From positions 1 to 64,000 of the forward strand of contig CBDCTQ010000018.1 in assembly GCA_965222105.1 (NCBI GenBank): DNA of 64,000 nt. Reading direction: 5' to 3'. The notes below the pieces were generated by a model. It was not told where the DNA came from. It saw only the letters and a list, made by a program, of their open reading frames with translations, and made no database searches. This document shows positions 1-8,663 of the stretch, one piece after another; the first letter of the stretch is position 1; every line of letters starts with the position of its first letter. The DNA is from CALGLS01 sp965222105 (lineage in GTDB: Bacteria; Bacteroidota; Bacteroidia; Chitinophagales; Saprospiraceae). The position numbers and the translations under genes are program-made.

Positions 1-1
1 A

Positions 2-403
2 GGGGATTATCAAGCACTTATTGGGCCTAAAAATGACATTGATAGTATCCTGAAAAAGATTGAAAATTTCTCACAATTCTATATGTTAGGCGACTATGAT
101 AAATTGGCTGAATCCTATTCTATTGATGGTAAAATATTTCCTGATAGAGCGGGGATAATTGAAGGTCAAGTGGAGATAAAAAACAGGTGGATTTTACCGC
201 AAAACAGAACGGTAACAAGTCATATCATTACACCTGTTGAAATTCAAGTTATTGGAAATACCGCCTATGATTATGGTTATTATGAAGGAGAAACCACCTT
301 TTTAAATGGAAAAATTTCAAGATGGAATGGCAAGTATGTCATTGTTTGGAAAAAAGAAAATGGAAGTTGGAAAATTTACCTTGATATTTGGAACAGATTA
401 TAA
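2..403 (+). CDS. NTF2/SnoaL-like (DUF4440-type) protein, 5' end outside window
   Basis: The reading frame is open from the first bases of the window and ends with TAA at 401-403, so this is the 3' part of a gene. A Met lies at position 83, but the in-frame sequence before it (…IDSILKKIENFSQFYMLGDYDKLAESY) reads as the first helix of a SnoaL/DUF4440 fold, so 83 is unlikely to be the start. The pattern 'D.LA..Y..DG.I.P' followed by strands ending in a 'W+IYLDIWNR' tail is typical of this cone-shaped fold, which often binds small ligands or acts as an isomerase-like domain. No specific substrate can be assigned. A group II intron remnant begins 24 bp downstream of the stop. Confidence 0.6.
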   Translation, partial: GDYQALIGPKNDIDSILKKIENFSQFYMLGDYDKLAESYSIDGKIFPDRAGIIEGQVEIKNRWILPQNRTVTSHIITPVEIQVIGNTAYDYGYYEGETTFLNGKISRWNGKYVIVWKKENGSWKIYLDIWNRL

Positions 404-427
404 ACTACTGCTAATAATGTGTATGTA

Positions 428-1120
428 GTGCGACGTGAAAAGTCGCTTTTAAATACTGTTAAACCATCTAAATAACAATACGCTTACATAGCCTGTCCCG
501 CAAGGCGGGAAGTTATTCAAAGGTGGATTTAACCTGATGTACTACCATCAGTTTCCTACTTCGGGGTGCGTCACCAGTAATGGTGGGGTGCTAAGCCCGA
601 AGGACAACAAAGCTAAGTGGCGACCATGAGGTCAAAGCGAAAACTGCTAGTCTTTTGCGGTAGGAGGAAGCGGAATGAATGGTATGTGAATCACCGTAAG
701 TCTCGTTGCCCTGATATGAAATCGGGACAGGCATTTGGATCGGCGGAAAAGACTAACCTTGTTTCCTGTTGTATGGAATTTAACAATACTATTACTAACC
801 CGGCTTGCTTCCAGCAACTATTTTGGAGATACGACAAAAAATCATTACCTTTCCTGCTCAAAGGTGCCTGGCGTGGGTTCGACATGGGAGCGACAACTGA
901 ATTTACCTGAAGATGGTTTGCTTTTCCTGCCTGACCCCGTAAATACCTTTAGGGAGAAAATCTTCGGATCGATGGTAAAACCGCCTGCTGAGGGCATGGT
1001 TGTTCAACTGAAACCCCGATATGCATCGGGATCGGGATCAGCACAGCAGTTGTATATGTCACCTGTGACAGGGTGGTTTTATTCTTGGCTACTTCGTGGG
1101 TGACATAGACACTCCTTAGT
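428..1120 (+). mobile_element. Group II intron remnant (5' RNA domains, no reverse transcriptase)
   Basis: The segment opens with GTGCGAC at 428, the 5' consensus of bacterial group II introns, and the first bases can pair with GTCGC at 442-446 as in stem IA. Further on it carries domain I-III-like strings, notably the block around 880-915 (GGGAGCGAC…CTGAATTTACC), which resembles the corresponding region of the Lactococcus Ll.LtrB intron. No intron-encoded reverse transcriptase is present and I found no domain V hairpin (AGC…GTTC) before the next gene, so it should not splice or move by itself. Small reading frames in this stretch (617-910, 735-1103) look like chance. The 3' boundary is approximate. 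Confidence 0.6.
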
Positions 1121-1227
1121 GTTAGGTGCAAATAGCAATAAAACTACAAAAACGGAACACTTAAAATTTGGAAAATCAGTTTTTTTAGCTTAAATTTGGA
1201 AAAATTATTCAAGAAATATTTATCAAA

Positions 1228-1842
1228 GTGAATTCAATTACATTTGGCGAATTAATAAAGAAATCAAGAAAAGAAAAAGGTCTTGCATTAAGAGAAGTAG
1301 CAAGTTCAATAGAATTAGATCAATCGCAGTTAAGTAAGATTGAGAGAGATAAAATGATTGCACCTCAAAGAATTATATCAAAGCTCTCTAAATGTTTAGG
1401 AGTAGGATATAAAGAATTGCAAATCAAATACTTGAGTGATAGGCTATATAAAGAGTTTAAAAATGTAGATTTCAATATAGAATCACTGGAAATAGCAGTA
1501 AAAAGGATAGAGAAAGAAAATAGTGGAACTAGCTATGAGTTGGAAAAGAAAAAGCTAATCAAAAAAGTAAAGGAATACTTCAAAAATAAGCCAATAGAAA
1601 AAGTATGGTTATTTGGTTCATTTGCAAGGAATGAAGAAGGCTTAGATAGCGATATAGATATCTTGATAAGATTTGTTAAGCCTAATAAAATAGATTTATT
1701 TGAATACATTGGAATTAGGCAAGATTTAGAAGAAATAACTGGAAGACAAGTTGATTTAGTGGAAGAGGGCCAAGAGCTAGAAAAAATAAAACCATTTATA
1801 AATAAGGACAAAAGACTAATCTATGAAAGAAAAGCCGTCTAA
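1228..1842 (+). CDS. XRE-type HTH fused to MNT nucleotidyltransferase (antitoxin of a HEPN/MNT pair)
   Basis: Residues 5-60 form a lambda-repressor-like helix-turn-helix (LALREVASSIELDQSQLSKIER). Residues 105-204 form a minimal nucleotidyltransferase with an exact GSx10DxD motif: G130, S131, D142, D144. In HEPN/MNT modules the MNT protein neutralises the HEPN ribonuclease, in characterised cases by AMPylating it. Here the HTH probably also gives operon autoregulation (inference). The start is a GTG; no in-frame ATG precedes it. The stop overlaps the next gene by 20 bp, showing translational coupling. The gene is markedly A-rich compared with the genes after 2.7 kb, consistent with transfer. 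Confidence 0.85.
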   Translation: MNSITFGELIKKSRKEKGLALREVASSIELDQSQLSKIERDKMIAPQRIISKLSKCLGVGYKELQIKYLSDRLYKEFKNVDFNIESLEIAVKRIEKENSGTSYELEKKKLIKKVKEYFKNKPIEKVWLFGSFARNEEGLDSDIDILIRFVKPNKIDLFEYIGIRQDLEEITGRQVDLVEEGQELEKIKPFINKDKRLIYERKAV

Positions 1843-2170
1843 AAAAGAAAGATTAGAACATATGTTAGAAGCGATTGACAGAATTAAAAAGTTTGTAGAA
1901 GGAATGAATATTGAAGACTTCAATGAAAATGAGATGGCTCAATATGCAGTAATAAAGAATTTTGAAATAATAGGAGAAGCAGCTTATCAATTACCAAAAG
2001 AATATAGGTTGGCAAATGAAGATAAAATAGAATGGCGAAAAATTATGGCATTGAGACATATCTTAGTTCATGACTATTACAAAATCAATAAAGAGATAGT
2101 CTGGAATACAATTCATAATAAATTGGATGACCTGAAGAAAGAATTGAAAAAACTGATAAAGAAAGAATGA
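1823..2170 (+). CDS. hepT: HepT-like (DUF86) HEPN toxin ribonuclease
   Basis: This 115-aa all-helical protein carries the HEPN catalytic motif Rx4HxY as R78-HILV-H83-D84-Y85, preceded by the family signature 'Y.V.KNFEIIGEAA' at about 41-54. HEPN proteins of this class cleave RNA and are kept inactive by the partner nucleotidyltransferase. The gene overlaps the HTH-MNT gene by 20 bp, which is the classical arrangement of the pair. Length and motif are intact, so the toxin appears functional. The gene is A-rich and sits next to the intron remnant, suggesting a small island of acquired DNA. Confidence 0.88.
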   Translation: MKEKPSKKERLEHMLEAIDRIKKFVEGMNIEDFNENEMAQYAVIKNFEIIGEAAYQLPKEYRLANEDKIEWRKIMALRHILVHDYYKINKEIVWNTIHNKLDDLKKELKKLIKKE

Positions 2171-2722
2171 AATCTGCCACTAATAACTAAGTTTTCATGC
2201 GGTCGGCACAGCTTGTCCCGTGAATAAACCCAGCATGAAAACTCTGTCCACCAACCACCAGAGAGCTTGCCCCGGCGAATGTCGGGGTCGTCAGGAAGGT
2301 CGATAAATTGAACCTGTCTTCAGACGAAGTCGATCAAAAGTCAGGACAAAGCAATTATAATTTTGTGGGGTTTTGTTGCATGGATAAGAACAAAAAAGGG
2401 CCAGAATATTGATCAATCGGGCATGGAAAAATGGAAGGCCAACAGCAGTTATAATAGAAGAAACTTAAGTGAAACAGTCATGGTGAGATTTAAAAAACAC
2501 TTTTGGGCCAAAGCTATTTTCCAGAGATATTAAAAGGCAAAAAACCAAAACAGCCATTCAGGTCAAAGTGTTGAATAAAATGACATTGTTAGGCAAACCT
2601 TATTATCAAAAGGTTACTTGAATTTACAAAATGTAAGATTATTGTGCCTTTTTTATCCGTGCAACAAGATCTGTGCAAACTATAAATCGCTCACATACCA
2701 AAACCTATAAACCACCCAGTCT
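2171..2722. other. Noncoding stretch between HepT and the M14 peptidase
   Basis: This stretch of 552 bp has no credible reading frame. It contains a hairpin at about 2271-2291 (CCCCG…CGGGG) and a short imperfect repeat of the CATGAAAAC type near 2195 and 2235. I searched it by eye for the missing domain V/VI of the upstream group II intron and found none. No clear TAnnTTTG promoter box was seen before the peptidase start. Confidence 0.4.
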
Positions 2723-5053
2723 ATGAAAATCCTTCTTTCCCTGCTCTTCCTCCTTTCGTCCGTCTCTTTTTTGACTGCCCAAACCGGACCCTACGCCCTC
2801 ATACGATTTCAATTGCCCGAAGAAATGACCCTCGACGACCTGCTGGCCGAAGACATTGGCATTGACCACTTCCACACACATGCCAATGGCGCCATCGAGC
2901 TCGAGCTGACTTATCAGGAATTGGACAAACTGGAATACCTCGGCATCAACTACGACCTGATAAAAGCAGATGCCGAAGCCCATTTTGCAGACCTCCTGAA
3001 TGCCAGCACTCTACAGCTTACAACAACCGACTGCGGCCTCGACAACTACGATATCGGAACCATGGGCGGTTACCATACATTTGATGAAGTGGTAACCCAC
3101 CTCACCAATATGGAGGCTATGTATCCATCATTGGTCGACGTATTTTCGGCTGGCACCTCTTACGAAGGCCGCACCATCTGGGCCATTAAAATATCCGATA
3201 ATGTAGCCGACGACGAATCGGGAAGCGAAGGAGTCGTGTATTACGATGCGCTGACCCATGCGCGCGAGCCGCTCTCCATGGAAACCCAATTGTATTATTT
3301 CTGGTGGCTGCTGGAAAATTACGGCACCGATCCGGAGGCGACCTACCTTGTCGACAACCGGGAGATATACGCCATCCTCGTTGTCAACCCAGATGGGTAT
3401 GTCTACAACCAAACCACCAATCCGGGCGGTGGCGGTTTATGGCGCAAGAACAGGCGGCCCGACCCCGACTCAGGCTGTTTTGGCGTAGACCTCAACCGCA
3501 ATTATGGATACCAATGGGGGCTCGAACCCGGTTCCAGTGGCGATCCCTGCAGCAATATCTATCGGGGGGAGGCACCTTTTTCTGAGCCGGAATCCGCAAC
3601 GGTGCGCGACCTGGTTTTGGAAATACAACCCGCCATCGCCTTTACCAATCATACCCACGGACAAACCTTTTTGAGCCCCTTCGGATATGCCGATACCCTT
3701 GCGGAATACGACCTATATGCCGAATTCGTTTCCGAGTTTATCCCCCAGCAGTGGGATGGCTACGGCACTACCGCCAAAATGCTGGGCTATACTTCAAGCG
3801 GCACTACCCGCGATTATTTGCATTCGGAGGGAATACCGGCATGGACGCCTGAAATTGGCAACAGCTTCTGGGAAATTCCCGATGTGCTCTGTAGCCGTCT
3901 CGTCGAATATTTGATACCTATGAAATACCTCAGTTGGGTAAGCGGCAACTACGCTTGCTACCACGATTTCGCCACTACCAATCAGCACAATTGGCGCGGC
4001 GATACGCTTTCCATCTTTGTCCGCATAAAAAACCGGGGCCTAAGTTTCCCTTCCGAAAATGTAATGGTTACTCTGACAAGCATCGACGGGTTGACCAGCC
4101 CTCTGGAGGACAATCAGAACTACGGCGACATCCCCACCCGAAGTTTTCAGACCAACACCGATCCTTTCTTATTTGTGATCAACGAAAGCGTAGAACTGCT
4201 CGATAAAATGGCACTCCAGGTTCAGGTCGAACAAAATGGCGCCCTCTCTTACACCGATACCATTTATATTACCGCTGGCGCTAAAACAATACTCTTACAG
4301 GAAGACGGTTCTTCGACTTCCAACTGGCAGGCCGACGGCAATGGCATTCCCTGGAGTGCCAACACCATGGACTTTACCTCCGGCCTGGAAGGGCTTGGCG
4401 ATTCTGAACTCAATAATTACGCACCCAACACAACCAACAACTACACCCTCCTGACCCCTGTCGATCTGACGAATGCCACCAACCCGGTATTGCATTTCCA
4501 CACAAAATGGTCATTAGAACCTCTGTTCGATTTTGTCGAACTGCAATACTCGACCAACGGAGGCAGCTTTTGGAATACTTTGCAGAGTGAGTACAATACG
4601 CCTTTTGGCTACTATACCGGCAACAAGCATTGGATACAAGACCGGGTTGATCTGTCGGATTTTGTGGGTCAACAAATACAGTTCCGGTTTCGGTTGGAGT
4701 CGGATAATTCCATCCACAGCGATGGTTTTTATTTTGACGACTTTTCGGTGGTCGATTATTCCGTTCCGGTGATGAGCAACGCTGCTGACATAGATGCGAG
4801 CAAGGTCGAACTTCAGATCATGCCCAATCCCAGCGGGGGGATCTGCCGGTTACACTTAGCCAGTACGGCACCACAATCCGTGCATTGGTTGTTGTACGAT
4901 TTGCCGGGCAGGCTGCTCCATAGTGGTCATTTTGAGATGGAAAACAACTCCCATTTTGAAGCGCTTGATCTGTCTGATTTGGCAAAAGGCATCTACCTGT
5001 TTGAAATCCAATTGGGGACAACGCGCCTTCACCGTCGATTGGTAATTGAATAA
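2723..5053 (+). CDS. Secreted M14 zinc carboxypeptidase with T9SS sorting domain
   Basis: A signal peptide (residues 1-19, ending LTAQ) is followed by a propeptide-like part and an M14 peptidase domain at about 110-400. The zinc ligands fit H179 and E182 of HARE plus H312 of NHTHG. DLNRN lies at 256-260, the substrate-binding region of the family, and E377 of TPEIG matches the catalytic glutamate. Residues 535-690 resemble the MAM/immune-inhibitor-A-type beta-sandwich ('DGFYFDDF'). The last 80 residues are a T9SS type A domain (MPNPSGG…KGIYLFEI). The enzyme should remove C-terminal residues from peptides outside the cell. It ends 9 bp before the fuconolactonase gene, so the two may be co-transcribed although functionally unrelated. 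Confidence 0.93.
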   Translation: MKILLSLLFLLSSVSFLTAQTGPYALIRFQLPEEMTLDDLLAEDIGIDHFHTHANGAIELELTYQELDKLEYLGINYDLIKADAEAHFADLLNASTLQLTTTDCGLDNYDIGTMGGYHTFDEVVTHLTNMEAMYPSLVDVFSAGTSYEGRTIWAIKISDNVADDESGSEGVVYYDALTHAREPLSMETQLYYFWWLLENYGTDPEATYLVDNREIYAILVVNPDGYVYNQTTNPGGGGLWRKNRRPDPDSGCFGVDLNRNYGYQWGLEPGSSGDPCSNIYRGEAPFSEPESATVRDLVLEIQPAIAFTNHTHGQTFLSPFGYADTLAEYDLYAEFVSEFIPQQWDGYGTTAKMLGYTSSGTTRDYLHSEGIPAWTPEIGNSFWEIPDVLCSRLVEYLIPMKYLSWVSGNYACYHDFATTNQHNWRGDTLSIFVRIKNRGLSFPSENVMVTLTSIDGLTSPLEDNQNYGDIPTRSFQTNTDPFLFVINESVELLDKMALQVQVEQNGALSYTDTIYITAGAKTILLQEDGSSTSNWQADGNGIPWSANTMDFTSGLEGLGDSELNNYAPNTTNNYTLLTPVDLTNATNPVLHFHTKWSLEPLFDFVELQYSTNGGSFWNTLQSEYNTPFGYYTGNKHWIQDRVDLSDFVGQQIQFRFRLESDNSIHSDGFYFDDFSVVDYSVPVMSNAADIDASKVELQIMPNPSGGICRLHLASTAPQSVHWLLYDLPGRLLHSGHFEMENNSHFEALDLSDLAKGIYLFEIQLGTTRLHRRLVIE

Positions 5054-5062
5054 ACACCTGAA

Positions 5063-5884
5063 ATGTTTGTAGATAGCCATGTACATTTTTGGAAATACCA
5101 CCCGGTCAAAGACGCCTGGATAACGGATGATATGGCCATCATCCAACGTGATTTTTTGCCTCCCGATTTTGCGGAAGCTACTTCCAACAATGCTATTACA
5201 GGATGCATAGCCGTGCAAGCCGACCAGTCATTGGAAGAAAACAACTTTTTACTCGATCTGGCCGACAATGATCCTGCTGTGAAAGGCGTGGTAGGGTGGC
5301 TCGATTTGAGAGATGTCAACCTGGCGTCGAAACTGGAGGCTTATGCTCCTAAATTCTGTGGGGTGCGGCACATCGTTCAGGCCGAAAAGGCTGGTTTTAT
5401 GTTGGAAAAGTCGTTTCAGCGGGGTGTGTCCCTGTTGCACCAATTTGGGTTGACTTACGATCTGTTGGTTTACGAACATCAGTTGGCCGAAGCCATTGAA
5501 TTATTGAATTCCCTTCCGGAACAAAAGATCGTGCTCGACCACATCGGCAAGCCTGCCATCCGGGAACAGTCGATTGACAACTGGCGTAAGCATATTGTTG
5601 AATTGTCTAAAAGAGAATACCTTTATTGCAAAGTGTCGGGAATGGTTACCGAGGCCGACTGGAGTGAATGGAAATATGCGGATATTGTCCCGTATTTGGA
5701 TGTTGTGATGGCTACTTTTGGCCCCGACCGGTTGATGTATGGCTCCGATTGGCCGGTTTGTCAACTGGCTGCGCCCTATAAGGAAGTATTGGAACTGGTA
5801 GAAAAGTACATCGCCTCCCTTTCGGAAAATGAGCAACACAAGATCATGGGAGCCAATGCTCTTCGGTTTTATGGGGTGAAGTAA
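5063..5884 (+). CDS. Amidohydrolase-2 family lactonase, probable L-fuconolactonase
   Basis: This TIM-barrel hydrolase of 273 aa has the family metal/active-site motifs DSHVHFW (D4, H6, H8), VLDHIGKP (H160) and GSDWP (D229). Family members hydrolyse sugar lactones. The fuconolactonase subgroup converts L-fucono-1,5-lactone to L-fuconate. The assignment rests on the context: the next gene (9 bp away) is an L-fucose dehydrogenase-like SDR, and FucP and a sugar mutarotase lie 2.8 kb further on. No signal peptide is present, so it is cytoplasmic. An alternative is another sugar- or pyrone-lactonase of the same superfamily. Confidence 0.82.
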   Translation: MFVDSHVHFWKYHPVKDAWITDDMAIIQRDFLPPDFAEATSNNAITGCIAVQADQSLEENNFLLDLADNDPAVKGVVGWLDLRDVNLASKLEAYAPKFCGVRHIVQAEKAGFMLEKSFQRGVSLLHQFGLTYDLLVYEHQLAEAIELLNSLPEQKIVLDHIGKPAIREQSIDNWRKHIVELSKREYLYCKVSGMVTEADWSEWKYADIVPYLDVVMATFGPDRLMYGSDWPVCQLAAPYKEVLELVEKYIASLSENEQHKIMGANALRFYGVK

Positions 5885-5893
5885 TGTAGAAAT

Positions 5894-6679
5894 ATGGACC
5901 TGGATTTACAAGACAAAGTCATCATCGTTACAGGAGGTGCTAAGGGCATCGGTGCCGGGATCAGCCGTGTGCTGGCAGCGGAGGGAGCTATACCCGTAAT
6001 GGTAAGCAAAGCCGAAGAGGCTGGCCGCCAACTGGTCGACGAATTGGCCACCAACGGAAAAAAAGCCCACCATGTAAACAAATTGTTAGGGACAGCGGAG
6101 AGCTGCCGGGAGGCCATCGCCGAATCCCTCCACCTGTACGGCCGAATCGACGGACTGGTCAATAACGCCGGTGCCAACGACGGGGTAGGGCTGGAGTCCG
6201 GTACCCCGGAGGCCTACTATGCCTCTCTGGAATACAACCTTCACCACTACTACTTTATGGCGCATTACGCTTTGCCGGAGCTGAAAAAATCTAAAGGTCC
6301 CATTCTCAACATAAGCTCCAAAACGGCGCTGACCGGCCAGGGAGGCACCTCCGCCTATGCTGCCGCTAAGGGCGCTCAACTGGCATTCACCCGCGAGTGG
6401 GCAGTGGAATTGTTGCCCCACGGCATCAGGGTCAACGCCATCGTCCCCGCCGAAGTGATGACGCCGTTGTATGCCAAATGGCTCGCCACCTTCGACGATC
6501 CCCTTGCCAGGCGATCGCACATTGAAAGCCGCATCCCTTTCGGAAAACGGATGACCACCACCGGGGAAATGGGGGCAACGGCTGCTTTTCTATTGTCGAA
6601 CAAGCAATCGGGGCACACCACCGGGCAATTTTTCTTTATTGACGGGGGCTATGTGCATTTGGACAGGGCGGTTGAGTAG
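5894..6679 (+). CDS. Short-chain dehydrogenase, probable L-fucose dehydrogenase
   Basis: This classical SDR of 261 aa has the TGGAKGIG cofactor-binding loop at 13-20, NNAGA at 90-94, S141/S142 and the catalytic pair Y155 and K159 (YAAAK). The C-terminal 'TTGQFFFIDGGYVHLDRA' and 'ISSKTALTGQGGTS' stretches resemble bacterial L-fucose dehydrogenases, which oxidise L-fucose at C1 to the lactone used by the preceding gene product. It could alternatively oxidise 2-keto-3-deoxy-fuconate later in the same pathway. It is cytoplasmic and lies 9 bp after the lactonase gene. Downstream genes of the pathway are separated from it by a broken gene on the opposite strand. Confidence 0.83.
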   Translation: MDLDLQDKVIIVTGGAKGIGAGISRVLAAEGAIPVMVSKAEEAGRQLVDELATNGKKAHHVNKLLGTAESCREAIAESLHLYGRIDGLVNNAGANDGVGLESGTPEAYYASLEYNLHHYYFMAHYALPELKKSKGPILNISSKTALTGQGGTSAYAAAKGAQLAFTREWAVELLPHGIRVNAIVPAEVMTPLYAKWLATFDDPLARRSHIESRIPFGKRMTTTGEMGATAAFLLSNKQSGHTTGQFFFIDGGYVHLDRAVE

Positions 6680-6711
6680 GGTGGTACTGTTTAAGTAAAG
6701 CTCAAAAAATG

Positions 6712-8331
6712 CTATTCCTTAACAAATTTTTGCACCTCGTTCCCAACTGTTAAAAAGTAGATGCCTTTTTCCATTTTTGAAAGGTTGATTTTTATCAAAT
6801 CACTCATTGTTGTTTCTGAGATTAAAAGTTGTCCAAACGCGTTATGTATGGTGACTGCCTTTTCTGTTTGATCGGACTTTATCATCAAATATTGACTAGC
6901 CGGATTGGGATAAACCAATGGGGAATGTGCAGTATCTTTGTCAGTTACATCCAATACAGTTGAACAACCAGCTTCTCTGACTTCCCAATCATAAAAAAAA
7001 GTGATAATAGTCTAATACGTGCGTATCTTCAGTTATGGAAATCAGACCGTCAATGGTATAAGGAAATGAAAAACCACTGGTATTTCGATACAAATTTGCA
7101 TCACTTTGCAATCCTATCCTGTAATCATTGCCGGGAGGAATATAAAAGTCCAACTGGGCCCTGAATTCTCCCTCCGGAATAAAAACAGTTTTTCGGTAAA
7201 CCAAGTCGCCATCTGAGTTGCGGATAATAAAAACGCGATCACCGGACTGGTCAGCATACACTTTGACGGAAGACAGAATAACCGGCTCGAAAGCGTCGAA
7301 TATTAATCCATGATTACCCTGAGCCCAAAAAAAGCCATTTCCAATAGACATTATGAATGGATTTTTTGTATAGCAACTGAAGAGCAATTTTTTGCCTAAC
7401 CAAGGAACACCCGGAGCCTCGTAGCCTTAGCTACGAAGGCGAGGATGTGACGCAGGGTAGGCAAAAAAGGGCATTCAGGCTGCATACAAAATTTTTGTTC
7501 ATAAGGTCTAATATCCTTATCCGTGGCACCTACATATTGTTCCGGATGTAAGGCGTTGCCATCATAAATGTGAATATAATTATTTGCTGAAAAGCCATTA
7601 CTACCATTTGTGTTTGAGGCGTTCAGACTGACGGTATATGTTCCTGGTGTGTTATAAGTATGGGTAGGATGTTGTTCTGTAGAGGTAGCTCCATCTCCAA
7701 AGTCCCATTCCCAGGAATCAGGAGTTGGCCAGGAGTAATCTGTGAATTGAATGGTCCGCTCTACACATCCATGTCGGAAATCGGCGTAAAAATAGGGTGA
7801 TGGAATAAGTTCATCAAAGGGTTGGCAGCCTGCAATATGGTTTGCTAACTCCTCAACGCTATCATTATAATCAAATGTTTCAATGCTACGGTCAGGGCAA
7901 ATTTTTAGTAGTGTAGGTACCGCAAATATTTGATAAAAAGCGGCAAACTCCGGGTCTTCTACGATTGGATAATTAGTGCCGGTGATCCAATCCCCCAATG
8001 TAGATGATCCAGTTCCCATTAAGTCTTCCATAGTTGTCAATGCATCTACTTCGACCATTAGCACAACCACTTCATTGGTTCCGGAAGGGCCAAATGCGGC
8101 ATAAAAATCATGCATGACACCCGACTGATGATAATTCCAGCAAGGCCCGCACCAGGTCGTCATCAAATCCAAAAAGACAACTCGGTTGGACTCCAAAATT
8201 TCATACAGATTATAGGTATTCCCGTCTATGTCTGTAGTGGTAAAATCCGGGGAAAAAGCCATCTGGGATTGGATATGAAAAGGAGTCAGACAAAACCACA
8301 GCATTAGGATTAGTATTTTTTTCATAGTCAT
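6712..8331 (-). pseudogene. Broken thioredoxin-like/PKD secreted protein with T9SS domain
   Basis: Read on the minus strand, three pieces make one gene. Piece one (8331-7511) has a signal peptide, a redoxin domain with WCGPC and a PKD domain (WEWDFGDGATSTEQHPTHTY). Piece two (about 7344-6989) continues the following beta domain (LIFDAFEPVILSSVKVYADQSG is its core). Piece three (6954-6712) is the T9SS tail (YPNPASQ…GIYFLTV). Between one and two sits a 166-bp palindromic element that adds an unrelated tail and a stop. Between two and three, a run of eight T's at about 6993-7000 shifts the frame; removing one T gives a continuous 'HFFYDWEV' junction. A second element lies directly upstream of the start (8339-8483). 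The intact protein would have been an extracellular redox protein. Confidence 0.85.
7345..7510 (-). mobile_element. 166-bp palindromic (MITE-like) element, copy A
   Basis: This segment is nearly identical, in reverse orientation, to 23007-23172. Both copies are 166 bp, begin TAGAC and end GTCTA, and have imperfect terminal inverted repeats of about 30 bp (TAGACAnTATGAA…TTTTGTAT). TAT abuts each end in both copies, a possible 3-bp target duplication. The centre holds a hairpin (CTTCGTAGC…GCTACGAGG). No transposase is encoded, so it must be mobilised in trans if at all. Removing it from this site rejoins the codons of the interrupted gene in frame (…D-K-D-I-G-N-G-F-F). Confidence 0.75.
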
Positions 8332-8338
8332 TTATTTT

Positions 8339-8483
8339 GAGTGCGTGACATACCTGCCGGCCGACAGGCGGGTTAGCGGAGCCTCTCACCACAAAGACTC
8401 CAAGACACAAAGCCACACAAAGAATTTCTCTGTGAATCTTTGTTTCTTCGTGGTAAAAGCCGCAGCGATTTTGTCACACACTC
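8339..8483. mobile_element. 145-bp element with GAGTG terminal repeats, copy 1
   Basis: The ends are inverted repeats, GAGTGCGTGACA on the left and TGTCACACACTC on the right. The element is flanked on both sides by the direct repeat ATTTATTTT, a 9-bp target duplication. The interior holds the GC-rich palindrome at 8353-8372 and a 'CTCTCACCAC…AAAGACTC' segment that recurs in the copy at 39719-39885. It lies 14 bp upstream of the ATG at 8325 of the broken redoxin gene, so it displaced that gene's leader. Confidence 0.7.
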
Positions 8484-8577
8484 ATTTATTTTAGTGAAAA
8501 TTGGCTACTTACAATTAGTTTGAGAGAGCAAAATACGAAATTAACTTGATACCCTTTAGCGATGTTCCCAATTATCT

Positions 8578-8585
8578 TATCTTTG
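8578..8585 (+). promoter_or_regulatory. TAnnTTTG promoter box for fucP
   Basis: TATCTTTG matches the Bacteroidota sigma-ABfr -7 consensus TAnnTTTG and lies 78 bp before the GTG of the permease gene. No convincing -33 TTTG was seen, so this is a tentative call. It suggests that the permease-mutarotase pair has its own promoter. Confidence 0.4.
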
Positions 8586-8663
8586 TTCGGCTTGCAAGCT
8601 CCAGTTATCGTGTTGAGGTAATATATTGAATCCATTTCATCCCAACTACAACCCATTAATTCA

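Noticed and set aside
617..1103. Small open frames at 617-910 and 735-1103
   Set aside because: They overlap each other inside the group II intron RNA region and show no protein-like pattern.
2171..2722. Possible 3' half (domains V/VI) of the group II intron beyond the toxin-antitoxin pair
   Set aside because: No AGC…GTTC domain V hairpin could be found, only a simple CCCCG/CGGGG stem.
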